A DNA stretch of 64,000 bases from Cinclus cinclus (lineage: Eukaryota > Chordata > Aves > Passeriformes > Cinclidae): positions 7,163,234-7,227,233 of the forward strand of contig NC_085059.1 of the NCBI RefSeq assembly GCF_963662255.1, written 5' to 3'. The notes beneath the pieces were generated by a model. The model was not told the DNA's origin. It saw only the letters and a program-made list of their open reading frames with translations, and searched no databases. Each line of letters opens with the position of its first letter. Position 1 is the first letter of the stretch. A program made the translations under genes and the position numbers. Positions 1-14,000 of the stretch are shown here, one piece after another.

Positions 1-3000
1 ACTGTGGGAATCCCAGTGTGGAATCAAAGTTAGGGGTTCCCACTTAACAGGTCAAAACCTAGTAAGTGGAAACCTGGGATTTTTTAACAATGAAGACAGA
101 ATAAAAAGCATGAAGTAACTCTTTGCCTGCTAAGTATTGTGAGCAATGTTTGTCAAGCAAGAGCAAACTTCAGTGATCATGCAGAATTTACTCTGCTACA
201 GTGCATTTCAGGTGATTTCTTTGATGTTTTTGTATCTAACATGATAGCATTTACTGCTGAAGGATTTCACAGAGTTTCTCATTTATTCATTGCAAGTTGA
301 AATAGTTTGGAAGTAAAAAATGCTTTTTTATTATTTTCTTAGATGAGCTTCAAATAATTTTTCATCAAACAACATCAACAACATTCCTGACTGAATTACT
401 TCCTTGGAGGAACACCCTGTCTGTTCCACCCAACCATTTTTAGTTCAGTGTTCTGAAACCCAATTGGCACCAACTTCTTTTTAATGACTGAACAGAGAGA
501 AGAGGGAAGCAAAACACAGAAAACATTTCTTCCAATACAATTTATTAGATATAAAATGAGTAATCTCCTATGAGAAAAACAGCACAGTGTTTTTTATTAG
601 CAGGAAAGAGACAAGTTCCATTCAGATTTACCTGGCAGAGTTCAGAATGTTGCAACACATTATTTAACCACTCACCCTGTGCAGCCTGGAAAAGTTTCCA
701 CGCTGTGGATACAGGCCAGGCTTTTCTCCATCCTTTCTTCACCATAAGCACGTTCTTTTTCTCAAGTAATATTGTGAAATTCTTGACAGCATATTTACTG
801 CCAGTCTTCAGGCCCTACTAAAGCTTGTCTTGCATTAAGGACAGGGATATTTTCTATATTGTTTTGTTAGTATATTACAACGAAGTATCATCCAAATGAT
901 ACATAGAGCAAAAGAAAAATCTTGGAACTCACTGGTTGCAAATTGGTGATCTACATTGTTTTTTCAGAACTGCAGTTTCACTTAAAGATAATAAGTAAAA
1001 TACTTTTACTGCATCCAGCTTCTCTTTTACTGATTGGGGAAGAATAGTGTAGCTTGGATCCTGGTTTTAAAAGTCTAATGAGGCATGAAATAAATAGCTC
1101 TCATGACAGCACAGAACAGAAAAAAAGATAGATGATTATTAAACTGTGTGTAAAAGTCATCTTTATTACCCTATTGTTGTTTTGGCTCGTTCTGGGATGT
1201 GGGGAAGGCTACAGAAAAGCCTACGCGTGTTTCTTGGCAGCTCTTCATAAGCAGTGAGCCCTGTGGAAAGCCCCATGAAATTCATGATTCTGTTGAAAAA
1301 TAAGGCCAGGAAAATGTTGCAAGAGGAAAAAAAAAAAAATCTGTGTTTTTTTAAGGCAATGCCAGTGAAAGGGACTAGGGAGGTAGTTTTGAAGGAACAG
1401 AATACCTTGGCTATTGTTCGGGGATTTTTTTCTCTCTCTCTTTTATTTCCTTTTTCCTTTTTTTTTTTTTTCTGCATGAGTCAGCAGCAAAGGGAGATCC
1501 GCCTGTTAAAGTTCCACTTGTCATTATAACTTGGTTCTAATCTGAAAACTGCAATATTTTGTGGTATATCAGACTGCTCTCTTCATCTGTCCAGCATTTG
1601 CTTCCATGTTACCTGTTCTCTTTAGCTTTGATTAAAGAGAATAAGTGTGCCTTGATGGAACAAAAAGCATTATTTGGGATTAAAAGAGTCATTTAACTGA
1701 TTAGATGTGTACCTGTGGTTTTCCTGTCTGTTTTATAGAAGCACTTCAGAAGCCTGTGTGTACCCAAATTGGAGCTGTGATTTGAGAACATGTAGGACAG
1801 AGGAAAATGGGGAGGTTGGATAGTTTTTTACACTTGGGAAAGCATTACACTGAAGTTTTCTCTTGTTTAGCATAATCAAATACCTTCCACAAAGCGAATC
1901 AGTGCTGCTAGGAGTTGGCCTAAGATGAATGTCCAGTTTGTTTTTAGGTTCACATAACTATCCAGTGAGAAATTTGGACTAGATCTTTAACTGCTGCCCA
2001 GACAAGTAGCCCTGTGTCACTCCAAGAAAAAAAAAAATCACATTTTTCCTCTGATACTGACATTAAAGCGACCAATGAATATTGGGCTCTCAGTTCTGAG
2101 GGCAGAATTTTGGCCCAGATGTTTTCTGAGTGAATAAAATACGAGAAAGTCATTGTGTAGCTGGTGCCTTGGGTTTTGCTTTTCAAAAAGTGTTTTATTT
2201 CCTTGGCATGGTTTCTGCAGCATCTACTGAACGTTGGTGGAGCCTGAAATAATGACCAAGAAGTATCTTCCTGAGATGAGGCTGCTCTAGTTGCAAGGCA
2301 TTCCCAAGTGAGCTCCCTAATGAGTGATATATGTGAAAAATAACAGGAAGGATCCTTAAATGTTCCAAGTCTTACACGAAAAAATATCATTTTTTTGGAT
2401 GCTGTGTTTGGTACCTAGCCTAGAATTCTCCTACATTGTGATAGTGGTGTCTTCAGAATGACACAGTGAGTCATAATATTTGACATTTGGGGAGATTTTT
2501 ACTGGATCTCTAAGCACTTGTCAAGACTGTTCAGAAGAATACTTTAAGAAGAATTATGATTTCCTTTGAGAGTTTTGATACTGTTCATATTTTTTAAAGC
2601 TTGTTTCCTTTGCTTCAAAACAAAACAAAAGAAAAAATAGAAACTTCAAAAGTATGTATTGACCATTTTTAGTGAAAGGATAGTTGAAGGCATCTGTCCA
2701 TACTCTCTTCAGTTATTAGATGGTCTTCCAAAATTATTCCCAGCTTTAGCTCATTTGAGCTCTTTTAATGTCACCAGCCGGTTAATTTTTCTGATGTTTA
2801 TTTTCACATAAGATAGCACATGAGGGACATGGGGAATATCAAGATGACAAACTGGCAGTTCTCCAAGCATTGTAGCAAGGTCTGACCTGCTCATGTTCAG
2901 GTCTGCCCCAAGACTGAGGGGGTGCCTTTGTTAGTTCTTGGGAGTGTTGGTGGCCTGTGGATTTGGGGATGGCAGTAAATAGACCTAGCCCGGTTCTGCC

Positions 3001-4955
3001 ACCTCAGAATGTGTCAACAGCTGTTCCCAGTGTTCACAGCTGTAAGGACTGAACATCTCTCATTGCTTTTGAGGAGCAACAAAGTACAGTGGCCAACCTC
3101 AAGCCCAGTGAATGATCTGTTCCCTGGTTCCCATGGATGGGCAGTGTTTGGCACATCCCCCTTCCTGAGCTGGATTTGTTCACTGTATTTGCACGGGGTT
3201 TGTCCAGGGCTGTGAAAAGACTAGGTAGCATCTAATAGTGGTGACTTCCTGGGATTCCTTGGCTCCAGGTGGAATTGCCTGTCTTGTAACTGATGCTGTG
3301 AACAATAAACTACAGATTGCCATGCCAGACTCCCCTGGTAGTGCCAAACCCAGCCCACCACAAAGTCAGGAGGGTGTGTATGGCCCATGAGGATGGGGGT
3401 TGTGCTGTACTGCACAATGCACTGTATTCCTGCTCTCATTTACACTTGACAGCCCTCAAAAGCAGAGCTAGGGCACATTCCATGTTTGAAACACATAAAA
3501 ACAATTGAGTAATTTTGGCAAATACATATTATACTTCCATTCTAATAGTAAGAGTCATATCGAGAGCTGTGTATCTTGTACTGGAGGGAGGCTGGACACG
3601 TGGGAGGAATAACCTGACAGAGCATTAGCACCTGGAGAAGTTAACAAACCACACCTATCAGCACCAGAGTCATCCTCAAAATTGTGCACTCAGCCAGCCT
3701 GCCAGATCACAGAACTGATAAAAAATGGATGGGTCTGGTTTGCATTTTCTGTCTGAGTTTTGATCTTTGTGGTTTGCTTGGCTTGTGTTTTCAAGAGTGT
3801 GTCTGTAACCACTAGAGTGTGGAGAAATGTAAGGATTTTTGAAAATGGCATTTCTCCCAAGACAGGTGGAGCTGCAGCTCAGTGAAAATCTTCCAGAACA
3901 ATGCCAGCCCACCAGTGCCTCCCACATTACCCTTTCCCCCCCCCCACCATTCCCATGGCCTGTTGCTAATGTGATGGTGTGTACCATGTATAGGCACAGA
4001 AAATATGTATAACCTTGAAACCCTGCAGATGTGCTCCTCTGGTACAGCTGCACAGGGGGCTTTGGGACTGGAGCTTTTGGGGGGTTCCATGTTGAGATTA
4101 CCCGACCTTTGCTTTTCCTGAAAGGCTTTGGGAGGTGTGGGGTAGGTTTCTGTTGGATTCTGGGGAAGGCAAAGATCTCTGTGGTCTTTGGCTGGATCTC
4201 AAATCCTGGGGTACTGAAGTGTGACCTAATAATTTAGGACTCAGAGAAGGATTGTGTTTAAATAAACTGTCACAGTTTGAACATTCTACAACTATTAATT
4301 ATTAAAACTTATACAAATCCAGGGAGGTTCATGGCATGTTACAAATTGTACCTAGAAACAGCTGAGCTGGGCTTACATGAGGTGGATTTTTTTCTGAAAA
4401 GACATCATCTCCTGTGAGCACAATAGAGCTACCACTTCTCTTATAAATAGTGAATGTTTTAAAATTGCATGCAGTCCTAAAGCTGGTTCCTATTACGGAG
4501 CGTCGTAGAGGTTTTTGGGGGAGGGTTTGTGGGTTGTTGTTCTTTCCCAGAACGATCTGCTTCTTTGGGAGAGTATTAACCATGGCTGAAATATGTGTGT
4601 GAAAATGTTACGGTCTAATGAGCAACTTCACTTCTGTGTCACTTTCTTGCTTTGAAATAAGAGGTTCTGGGTCAGGAACTGCCCATTTGATCCCTCCTCT
4701 GTCTCCAAGTGGACTTTATATGTCAGTGCTTTTTATACCAGCCTTTCAAATCCATGTGATAGGAACAGTGTGGTCATTGTAGGTCAAAGGAGTTGATTTA
4801 ATGAAGTCTCATGTGCCCTCAACAAGCAATTTTGTCACTTCCTGCTGAACTACTGAGCTGTCTGCACTTAGGGAGATTGGCCATCCCCAGACATCATGGG
4901 TGTTCAAGATTGTTCAAGCTGTGTTACAGCTTTTTTTGATTTTCCTTTGCCTCAG
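1..4955 (+). other. SLIT3: SLIT3 intron (partial, 5' end outside window)
   Basis: Non-coding A/T-rich sequence with no exon-like conserved reading frame. It contains homopolymer tracts (T-rich at about 1430-1471, a C10 run at 3936-3945) but no recognisable gene, RNA or full transposon. Short open frames here lack splice signals and family similarity. Confidence 0.8.
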
Positions 4956-5049
4956 GTGAACTGTGTGACGAGGTGATTAACCACTGTGTTCCTGATCTAA
5001 ATCCCTGCCAGCATGAGTCCAAATGTGTTCCCCTGGATAAAGGAATCAG
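4956..5049 (+). CDS. SLIT3: SLIT3 exon: EGF-like repeat (about EGF4)
   Basis: The acceptor is ttgcctcag and the donor GTAAGA. The exon begins with the last two bases of a codon, then reads [10 protein letters not shown]...CQHESKC...LDKGI, and ends two bases into an Arg codon completed by the next exon. It closes one EGF-like repeat and opens the next, with characteristic spaced cysteines. The donor is followed by a short (GT)n tract at about 5056-5071. Confidence 0.95.
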
Positions 5050-8000
5050 GTAAGAGTGTGTGTGTGTGTGCTGGTCTCTGCACAGAGGGTACATTGATCC
5101 ATTGGCTTGACTGGGGTTCTACTGGCAATGAGTGTGGAGCAAAAATCACCAAAATTAACACAAATAATGCAAGACTATATGCATTTCAGTCTGGGCCACA
5201 TTTTAACTTTAATGCATCCATACATACTTCTCTAGCTTTCTGTGGTTTACTTGAAAATAATAAATGTACCCTCAGAGCAGAGGACTTATTCTGGAATAGG
5301 GCATGGCAATAGGAGGATTTATGGAACAGTCGCTGCAAAACACGTTAGCCTGCATCACAAACCAAGGACAGTTTCCTTAAGTGTTCCTTAGGGCACTTGC
5401 AACTTCAAGCAATGTAACAGGAGCCTTAGATCCCGGGCTGGATGGCTCCAACTCAGGAGCCACCTTTTCCACTGTCCTTGCTTGGCTCATCTGGGGTTTG
5501 GTGATGTCTGTGTTTGCTTTTTCCTATTGGGAATGACACTGACTGTTCCACAGGGGCGAAGGAAGGCCTTGTGTTTTGGATGGCAGCAAAGAACCTGGAG
5601 GTCTGGGCTTGGGCAATTGTGAGAGGTGCACAATGGCAGCATTTATCACCTACGTGAAGAGGGACTTCCAGAGCAATTTAGCAAATGGAGACAGTCAGTT
5701 GAAAAGTCAAGCTCTGTGAAAAGCTTGTCAGGAAAAGATCTTTGGAGACAAATCCAAGAGAGTTCAGTGCAGAGTGAGCTGCTCTCGGCACCTTCCCCTA
5801 AGGCTGTTCTCACAGCCACAGGGCAGCCCTGGGTGCCCACTGATTCCCTCCTGGGGTTCTGTCCAGCACACCCAGGAAGGGGGAAGGCATCAGGCTTTGT
5901 TCTTCCTGGTAACTTCCAGCTGGGGTCAGATGGTGTCCTGTGGAGCAACCAGCAGGTCAGAACCATGTAAGCTGACACACAGAACATTTCAGGAGAGTTA
6001 AAAGGAAATGAAACAAAATCTTAGAGAGGGTGGCAATCTCAAGGGCAGCTGACTCTCTGTTAGAGAGTCAGAATGTACAACACAAGCCTTTCTTTGGGAT
6101 GAAAAGCGTCCAGACAGAAATGTTTCCAAACCTTGAAGAAGATGAAGCTATTAAATGATTAGGATGGTTCCTGCACTGATATGTAGGGACTAGATAAAGA
6201 GGTGTGTGCCAGTGCATAAATAATCCCTAATGTTCTTTCCAGGTTTCATTCCAAATTAATCCATAATTTGGTAATCCAGTATCTTCGGTTAATTCAGCAG
6301 TACATAATGTTATGAGGTGAAGGTTTGTAACTCAAATTGCCTTCTATTAGAGCACAAAGGGATGGAGACAGCTGTGGCCCTGAATGGTTTTCCACTTGCT
6401 GGAAGCGTTGTCATACCTGCCACCCACACAATTTGAGTAAATAAGATGCTTTTTCCTCACGTGCTTGCAAGAAAAGTGTTCTTCACAGTAGGGCCACTAA
6501 CCCTTGAGGGGAGCCCAAATACCTGCTTTAAGGTGTTCTTCTGTTACTGTGTGTTGTCCTATTCTTCCCACTATTCGTAGAATGCTACAGAAAAATCCAT
6601 GATTTCTTTATTCCTTCAAGCCAGACTTGAGAGGTGAAGAAGCCTTGAATGTAGAAGTGTCCAAGCATTGCTATTTCTTTCATACTTTAATGGCACCCAA
6701 CCATCCAGCAGTGAGCCCTCAGGAGTTGTGCAGTGATGTGTGGATGCTGCTGGGACTCGCTGAAAACAGCAGCCTCTGCTCTCGTGCTGTAGCTGATCCC
6801 CTGAGCAGCCTGGTCTCCTGATGGTGCAGGATGGTGCTCCTGCCTGTCCTCTGCCTGCTTCCAGAGGCAGGGACTGTTAATGGCACGAGTCAGGCTTGTC
6901 CCTGAGCTGTTTATGCCCTGGGCATGTGAGCAGGACACACCAGTCTGTCTGTCCTGCCCTCAGCTCTAGTCAGTCTGCAGCTCTGCAGAGGGAAGAAAAG
7001 ATGACAAAGACAGGAAAAAAATAGGAAGCCAAGTTATTTATTGACGTGGGGAGGGAAATTCCATTCCGGGCCTGTGATAGAAGCCATGATTCACAGCTTT
7101 AATACAACCGACATTGGACATTGAGTGCATGCAGATGCAAATCCCCTCAGATAGGCCAACAATTTAAATACCACTGGACATGTTTTTAGGCTCTCTGTGA
7201 TACTGGGAATGTTGCCATCACTACAAGGCTATAACAGAAAACAAGATTTCCACTGCAGTGGTGTCAGATGGTCACTGGGAAATGAGATAACTATCTTATC
7301 ATGTAAAATACTCTCTTACCAGGATCTGAACATGAAGGTTTCATTGCCACCTTCTTTACTGCATCAGACTTTTAGTGATGGACAGTCCCTTGCTGCCACT
7401 GTGTGGGACTGTGGGATAAGGATGGAGTTACTATGCCACCATTCCCTGATGGCACAGACCCTGAGTTCCTAGGAGTCTGGATGAAGAGCTCATGGGGCTG
7501 AATTTCTCACCTCCTAGACTTCAGGCAGGCATTTTTTTTGGTAGCTTCAGGTAGATGTGACACACCAAGAGCTCAGAGAAGACTGACCCAAAAGGAATTC
7601 CATGCTTCTAAAGCCAAGCTTTGAAGAAAACTGGACTATTTCAGAGTGTCTTTGGCTGCACAGAGCTCTTTGCTTTTGGAGTTAAATTTGCAGGTGGTTT
7701 TTCTCCCTTCCAGCCTCCACATCTTTAGTATGCTGCTTTGCTATATAGAAGAAGAGTAGCTTTCTGTATGCCAGAAAACAAAACAAAAAAACAGCCTTTA
7801 ACACAATAAAATTACTTCCAAAAAAAAAAAAAAAAATTTCAAGAAAGGAGCATGTTTTTCCATTCACTGTAGTGATGTTGGAGCATGATATAAATATACT
7901 TTATTATTCTAAAGCTTGGAATTATTACCTGACAGCTTAAAATGCTGATTTAATGCAGCCCCACAGAGAAAAGTGGTGGTTCTGTCATTACTGAGATAGC

Positions 8001-11000
8001 CAATACACATCATAAAATTGATGCATGGCAGCCCTGAATAAGGAACTGCACATTGTTCATTATTACATCACTTTATATTAGGACTGCAGGGATCAATAAA
8101 AAACAACAGGATTAAATGCTGCCAATTCCCCTCACAAAGTCTTTTGATTGACACTATTTCCTCACAGGTGCGTCTGCAGTGCTGCCAGAAAATGCTGCCC
8201 GTGTCTCAGGGTTTGGGGCAGGAACAGTTTTTGTTTTTTGCTCTTTGCTCTGATTTGTTATCTCCATTATGTTAATCGCAGTATTCCTTGAGCCACCAAG
8301 GTGCAGAAAAGCAATTCACACATGCGGAGCTGGGACAGGGACCCTCCTGTGGCTGCAGAGGCTGGTGATGGGACCTCTCCTGCAGGGAGGGTGGAGTGTC
8401 TGCATGCACCTAACCCTGCCCATGGACAGCCCCATTTCCTCCAGGTTTAGCCAGTCAAGCCACGCTCTGAAAAGGAAATTGGAGCTCACAATCCCTGTGC
8501 TGTCACCCTGGCAGCCACTTCCCATTGGCACTCACAGGACACTTGCATTCTGCAGTGTCACCCCGCTCACTGCCCTGCCCTGGGGAGCAGCCAGGAGCCA
8601 CGTGCTGTCACTTGGAGCAGCAGTCAGCACAATGACTGCTGCCTGGGAACTGGAGATGTTTTTTCCTCATCACTGCCATGTGCCCAGTTCCTCTGGAGAG
8701 GTTTTCTACAAGGTGCCTCCTCCTGCATTTACCCCACCAGGCTGCTGGCAGGAAGAAGGGAGTAGGCCAGCTGAATAGATTCATGGAGCAATCTCTCTCC
8801 TGATGCCACATGCTCAGCTTTAGAATGCTTCTCCTCTTCCAGCTCTCGGTGACCAGCATGTTGGATCCAACCACAGGCTCTAGCAAGAGCACAAGCCTCT
8901 TTTTTATTGCTGAAATTCTTTGTAGCTCTTCCCCTGATTTGGTTGAAGTGATATGACTTTTGTTTTCCAGATGTGCATCAACATCCAGCTGGGAGGAGTA
9001 AAATCTGTTTTATGGACTAAAGAGTGTTCATGACTAAACACTGTCTACACAGTATAGATTCAAGAAAAGGCTGCTCAGCAATCCCAAAAGATCTGATCCA
9101 AATCAGAGACTTTGGGATGCATTTTCTATTGTCAGGTTATAAACTTCTGCAAGGCTTATAAATAGAAATGCTGATGTAGCATACAGCAAACTTGAGAATT
9201 GTATAAAATAAAGCCAACAGGTAATGTCTGCAGGTTTGGGTGCATCTCACTGTGCTCCGTCCCATGGTATCACCCCGCAGCAAAAGGTGCAGTGTCACCA
9301 TGGCAGAGGACATGCTGCAAAGACAACTTTCCATTGTTGCCGCAGCATTTTGCCTTGCAAATGAATGGAAAGCAGGTGGTGGTCTCAAAACTTGGTCTTT
9401 CTCTTTGAATTTGCTGAGGTTTATAGCTTGTTTACAGATTGTTTCCATTTGGAAGGTAGACCCTTCCTGTGCTCCATGAAGCTGCTCAGGGCCAAGCTCA
9501 GACACCCAGCAGTGTGCAGCCATTGGCAAAATCATACTCTGGCCACCAGAGCCACTGCCCTTGCAGAATATTGCCCCTTGAGTCTGTAAGGTTAGGGAGA
9601 GCTTTGTCATGTTCAGCATAACTGGGAGTCTGCCAGGTGGACACCCCTCTCCAGAAACTCAGCTGAGGAGATGGTGGTACTTTGGACTTGAATTTTAGCT
9701 GATTGAAGAGCCTCAGATGCAGCCAGCTAGGAGGGACCTGAGCCCTTCTGATGGAAGGAACTGTGCTTGATGCGGCCAGGAATAATTGCAAACATCTCCC
9801 CAGCCCAAATCCAAGAGGTGCTAGGAAGCCCGTGTGAGCTGCTGGTGGGAGTGCTGAAATGAGCCATTAACAGAGATGTTCCTGCGTTTCAGATGCGAGT
9901 GCCTGCCGGGTTACAGCGGCAAACACTGTGAAGTGGATGATGACGACTGCGTGGGACACAAGTGCCGGCACGGAGCCGCCTGCGTGGACGCGGTCAATGG
10001 CTACACCTGCGTGTGCCCACAGGGCTTCAGGTACAGAGCTGCGGGATGGGAGGGGCTCCGGAATCCTTCATCAGCCTCTAACACAGCACTGATCTCCCAT
10101 CCCCGTGGGAATGGCTGTCTGGAACACAGCACTGATCTCCCATCCCCGTGGGAATGGCTGTCTGGAACACAGCACTGATCTCCCATCCCCGTGGGAATGG
10201 CTGTCTGGAACACAGCACTGATCTCCCATCCCCGTGGGAATGGCTGTCTGGAACACAGCACTGATCTCCCATCCCCGTGGGAATGGCTGTCTGGAACACA
10301 GCACTGATCTCCCATCCCCGTGGGAATGGCTGTCTGGAACACAGCACTGATCTCCCATCCCCATGGCAATGGGTGTCTGGAACACAGCACTGATCTCCCA
10401 TCCCCATGGCAATGGGTGTCTGGAACACAGCACTGATCTCCCATCCCCATGGCAATGGGTGTCTGGAACACAGCACTGATCTCCCATCCCATGGGAATGG
10501 GTGTCTGGAACACAGCACTGATCTCCCATCCCATGGCAATGGGTGTCTGGAACACAGCACTGATCTCCCATCCCCATGGCAATGGGTGTCTGGAACACAG
10601 CACTGATCTCCCATCCCCTTGGGAATGGGTGTCTGGAACACAGCACTGATCTCCCATCCCCATGGCAATGGGTGTCTGGAACACAGCACTGGTCTCCCAT
10701 CCCCGTGGGAATGGCTGTCTGGAACACAGCACTGATCTCCCATCCCCATGGCAATGGCTGTCTGGAACACAGCACTGATCTCCCATCCCATGGGAATGGC
10801 TGTCTGGAACACAGCACTGATCTCCCATCCCATGGGAATGGCTGTCTGGAACACAGCACTGATCTCCCATCCCATGGGAATGGCTGTCTGGAGCACAGCA
10901 CTGATCTCCCATCCCCGTGGGAATGAGTGGCTCACTCCTGTCCCTGCAGGAGGTTTTAACAAGGTAACCAGACACAGGGGACTGGCAGTTCTTGCTTGGA

Positions 11001-14000
11001 AAGCAGCAATTTTGGGGCATTGCTGTGTGAGTGTGCCTGCCCCAGCCACTCCTGCTAACACACTGAGCACACCACCTAATACACTCACATAAGTTATATG
11101 GAGATAAACTCTGCATGTGCAGAGTGAGCAAAGGATAATAAAATTGTGTTTATGAACCCTCACAACTGGCTGCAAAGAAAACATGAGTCTGAAGATTTTG
11201 TGGCAGTGTCTCTGTGCCTCTTGGACGAGCTCAGTATGATTCAGGCTGTAAATTTCCAGCCTCTCATTCTGACAGTTGCCAATATATCTGACTCCTGGAA
11301 ATCTCTGTCTGTCAAAGATAAGTGTGCTCCTCCAAATGGATTCACTAATCATTGCTTGGGGCTGGATACTGGCTTCCTTCCAGCTAAACCTTTTCTGTGT
11401 TTGAAATACACACGAGACAAAGAAGGAGTACCTGAAAAGATCAGTCTTGACAAAGCAGAAATTGCATGAACACTTATAAATCATCTTCTCTGCTTTGAAT
11501 CTGCAACTGTTTTCATTCTTCTTGCTTTCATTCTTGCTGGTTTTGGGTTTTGGTTTTTTTTCTTCCCTCTCAACACACATTTCTGTTGCAAAGCAGACAG
11601 CCTTCCCTGAATAGGCATTGATGTATAACATGATGTCAGCCTATGGTTTCACAGAATCAGACTTGTTATTTACAAGGTATCAGATATCCTCTGAATTTCA
11701 AATTCATACCCTTCTCTCCATGTTTCACTCTCTGCTTCAGTCCATTTGATGGCCTTAGGGATCCTGCAGATTGGTGACTGGTAAGGCTAACGTGACTGTG
11801 GGATGTAAATCCTCAGTGTTGTCTAATTCTTAGAGATGAGAAATGGGATTGCAAAGCCATGTCTGGAGTCAAGGGTAACTCGAGCCTGTCATCAGATAGG
11901 ACTGACTGGGAGACTTGCTGCAGGTCCCCTGATTTTTTAAGGCCTGTAAACACTAGCAAGTGATGAATGTGAGGGTTTTTTTTCTGGGAAAGCAGAGTCA
12001 CAGTGTTTGTGAGAGATGTTCTGAGTTGACACAACTGAGTGGAGCAGCAGGGGTTGGTGGGAGAGTGGTCTGGTCCCTTCCCATGTACCAAAGAGCTCTA
12101 TTGGCAATTCAGGTTGTCTGGTTTCACACCAGGAGCAGGCATCAAGAGCAGAACCTGGAACAGTCCAGTCTTCTCTCTTGATCAAATGAGGGGGTCTCAT
12201 GCCACTAACAGTCCTCCAAGTAGAGGAAGAATCTTTCTACACTAAGCTCCAAAACTCAACTACCCATTTAGACAGCACTTCACAGCCCAAGGCAGCCATG
12301 GGCAAGCAAAGTAATCCCGCTGCCTGTCAACAGTACAGGCAGGATTACTTCAGTTCTTCTGTTTGCTTTCTTTTTTTTTTCCACTAGTCCATGTCACTTC
12401 CCTAAATTTCCTGTGCAAGATGCAAAGAAGACAAGGGTCTTTGGAGAGAAGAACCTCACACTGAGCACTACCACACTCCCTCTGCCAAGGCAGACAGCAG
12501 GATGGAGCCCCATGTGTTCTCCATGCAGACTAGTCCCTGATCTTGTTTGATTTCAGGATTAAAATTCTGCTAACAAAATATGATCTCATTATTCTTTCCA
12601 TGACTCAAGCCTTTTGTAGTTTAGAGGCTCGCTGCTCTGAAGGGGGTTCTGAGGTTTGGGTTTTTTCCTGTTAAGATTATAAATTCAAATACCGTGATTG
12701 ACAGAGTTCAGCCTTCTGATGTTCAGGGTTACAGACTCCCCTGTCCTCACAGCTGCCTTGGGCATGGTGATGTGTGGCAAGGAGATAGCTCTGCAAGTGT
12801 TTGAAGGCTGCAAGTGTGGACGGAAAAAAGAGAACACAAGGATTGGTCTGACAAAGGTAACTAGGAGACCTAAGATGAGGATTAATAAAGTTTTTTGGCT
12901 AAGTATCAGGAATAATTTCCCAGCAGTGAGTTTGCAGTGCCCTCCCAGTTATCTGGAACTTATGCTGTTGTAATAAATTCACAGACCTATAATGATTTTA
13001 TGGTTGTCACTACGCTGTGTGTCAAAGCCCTAAAACAATGTTAAAACTTATATCCTCTCATTGCTGAACAAATGGCACTTGGGTAATTCTGAGCAGCGTA
13101 GGTAGGGCCTCATGCACAATGAGGCTGTTATGACAGCCCCAAAAATCAGTAGTGCCACCATGTACACACTCACTCTCCCATTTCATCCTTTCCCATTCAC
13201 TGGTCAGGGGTAATTGTGCTCCTTCCAGCACCTTTCCTTAGCACTCACCAACTTCTCCTAACTGCAGAATATGCTTTCCTCCTGAAAACTTTGCAATGTT
13301 TTCTTCCCAAAATAGCACTCATTTGCCCCCTGCAGATGAAAACATTTTTGGAGAATTTGTGAGCCCTGCTGAATAAACCCCAAGTTCTCAAAGCTTCCCT
13401 CCAGCAATCAGCCTCACAGTAGTGTTGCCTGATAAATGCTGCTCTGGTGGGGAAGCACACATTAAGCTGCAGAGCCTGATGGAAGCACTGCTCCTCTGTG
13501 GTGCAGATGTTTCCAAGTTCTCCACTGGGACAGATTGCTGCAAGGGACTCACAGTGATTATTTAAATAAATGAAATTGTACCAGGCAGAATGGACTTGGC
13601 CAAGCTATGGAAGTCAGGCTGTGTTCCACATTCCACTGCTGGGGAAATAAATCCTATTAATTTTTTCTAAATATATACTTTTTAAAAATGTTTAAAATTA
13701 AAAAGGAAAGGGCCTTTACAGATACTGTTGCTAATGTAATTTCTAGGTGCCAGTATCAGGAGAGCTGCCCTAGTAAAGCCACACACCAGAGGGGTGTCCA
13801 CAGCAAGCAAGGGTGTACAGGAGCTGTACCAGGAGCTTAGGGAATCTTTCAGAACAGCACTAAGCAGAGACACTCTGGCTTCTCCCAACATTTGCTTTCT
13901 GTTAGTGGACGCTGTTGCGGGTCACATGGATTTTTTATTATGATTATTTTTAACTTCCAGAAAATTAAAATTAGATATACACTGACTTTTCCTTCTGTTT

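Noticed and set aside
5626..5987. 113-114-codon frames on both strands in a SLIT3 intron
   Set aside because: No splice-compatible boundaries, no similarity to EGF or LRR sequence, and overlapping frames on opposite strands; most likely chance.
7135..7142. Octamer ATGCAAAT as a POU-factor site
   Set aside because: An 8-base match is expected by chance in 64 kb; there is no supporting context.
7820..7836. A17 run as the tail of a processed pseudogene
   Set aside because: No coding similarity was seen next to it and no target-site duplication is evident.
10081..10929. CRISPR-like regular repeats
   Set aside because: The units are directly contiguous with no unique spacers, and the DNA is from an animal nucleus.
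10001..11631. Minus-strand open frames of 276-517 codons and several + strand frames with repeats such as [12 protein letters not shown]
   Set aside because: They are translations of the 43-bp minisatellite. The unit happens to lack stops in several frames, and no promoter, splice structure or family similarity supports a gene.
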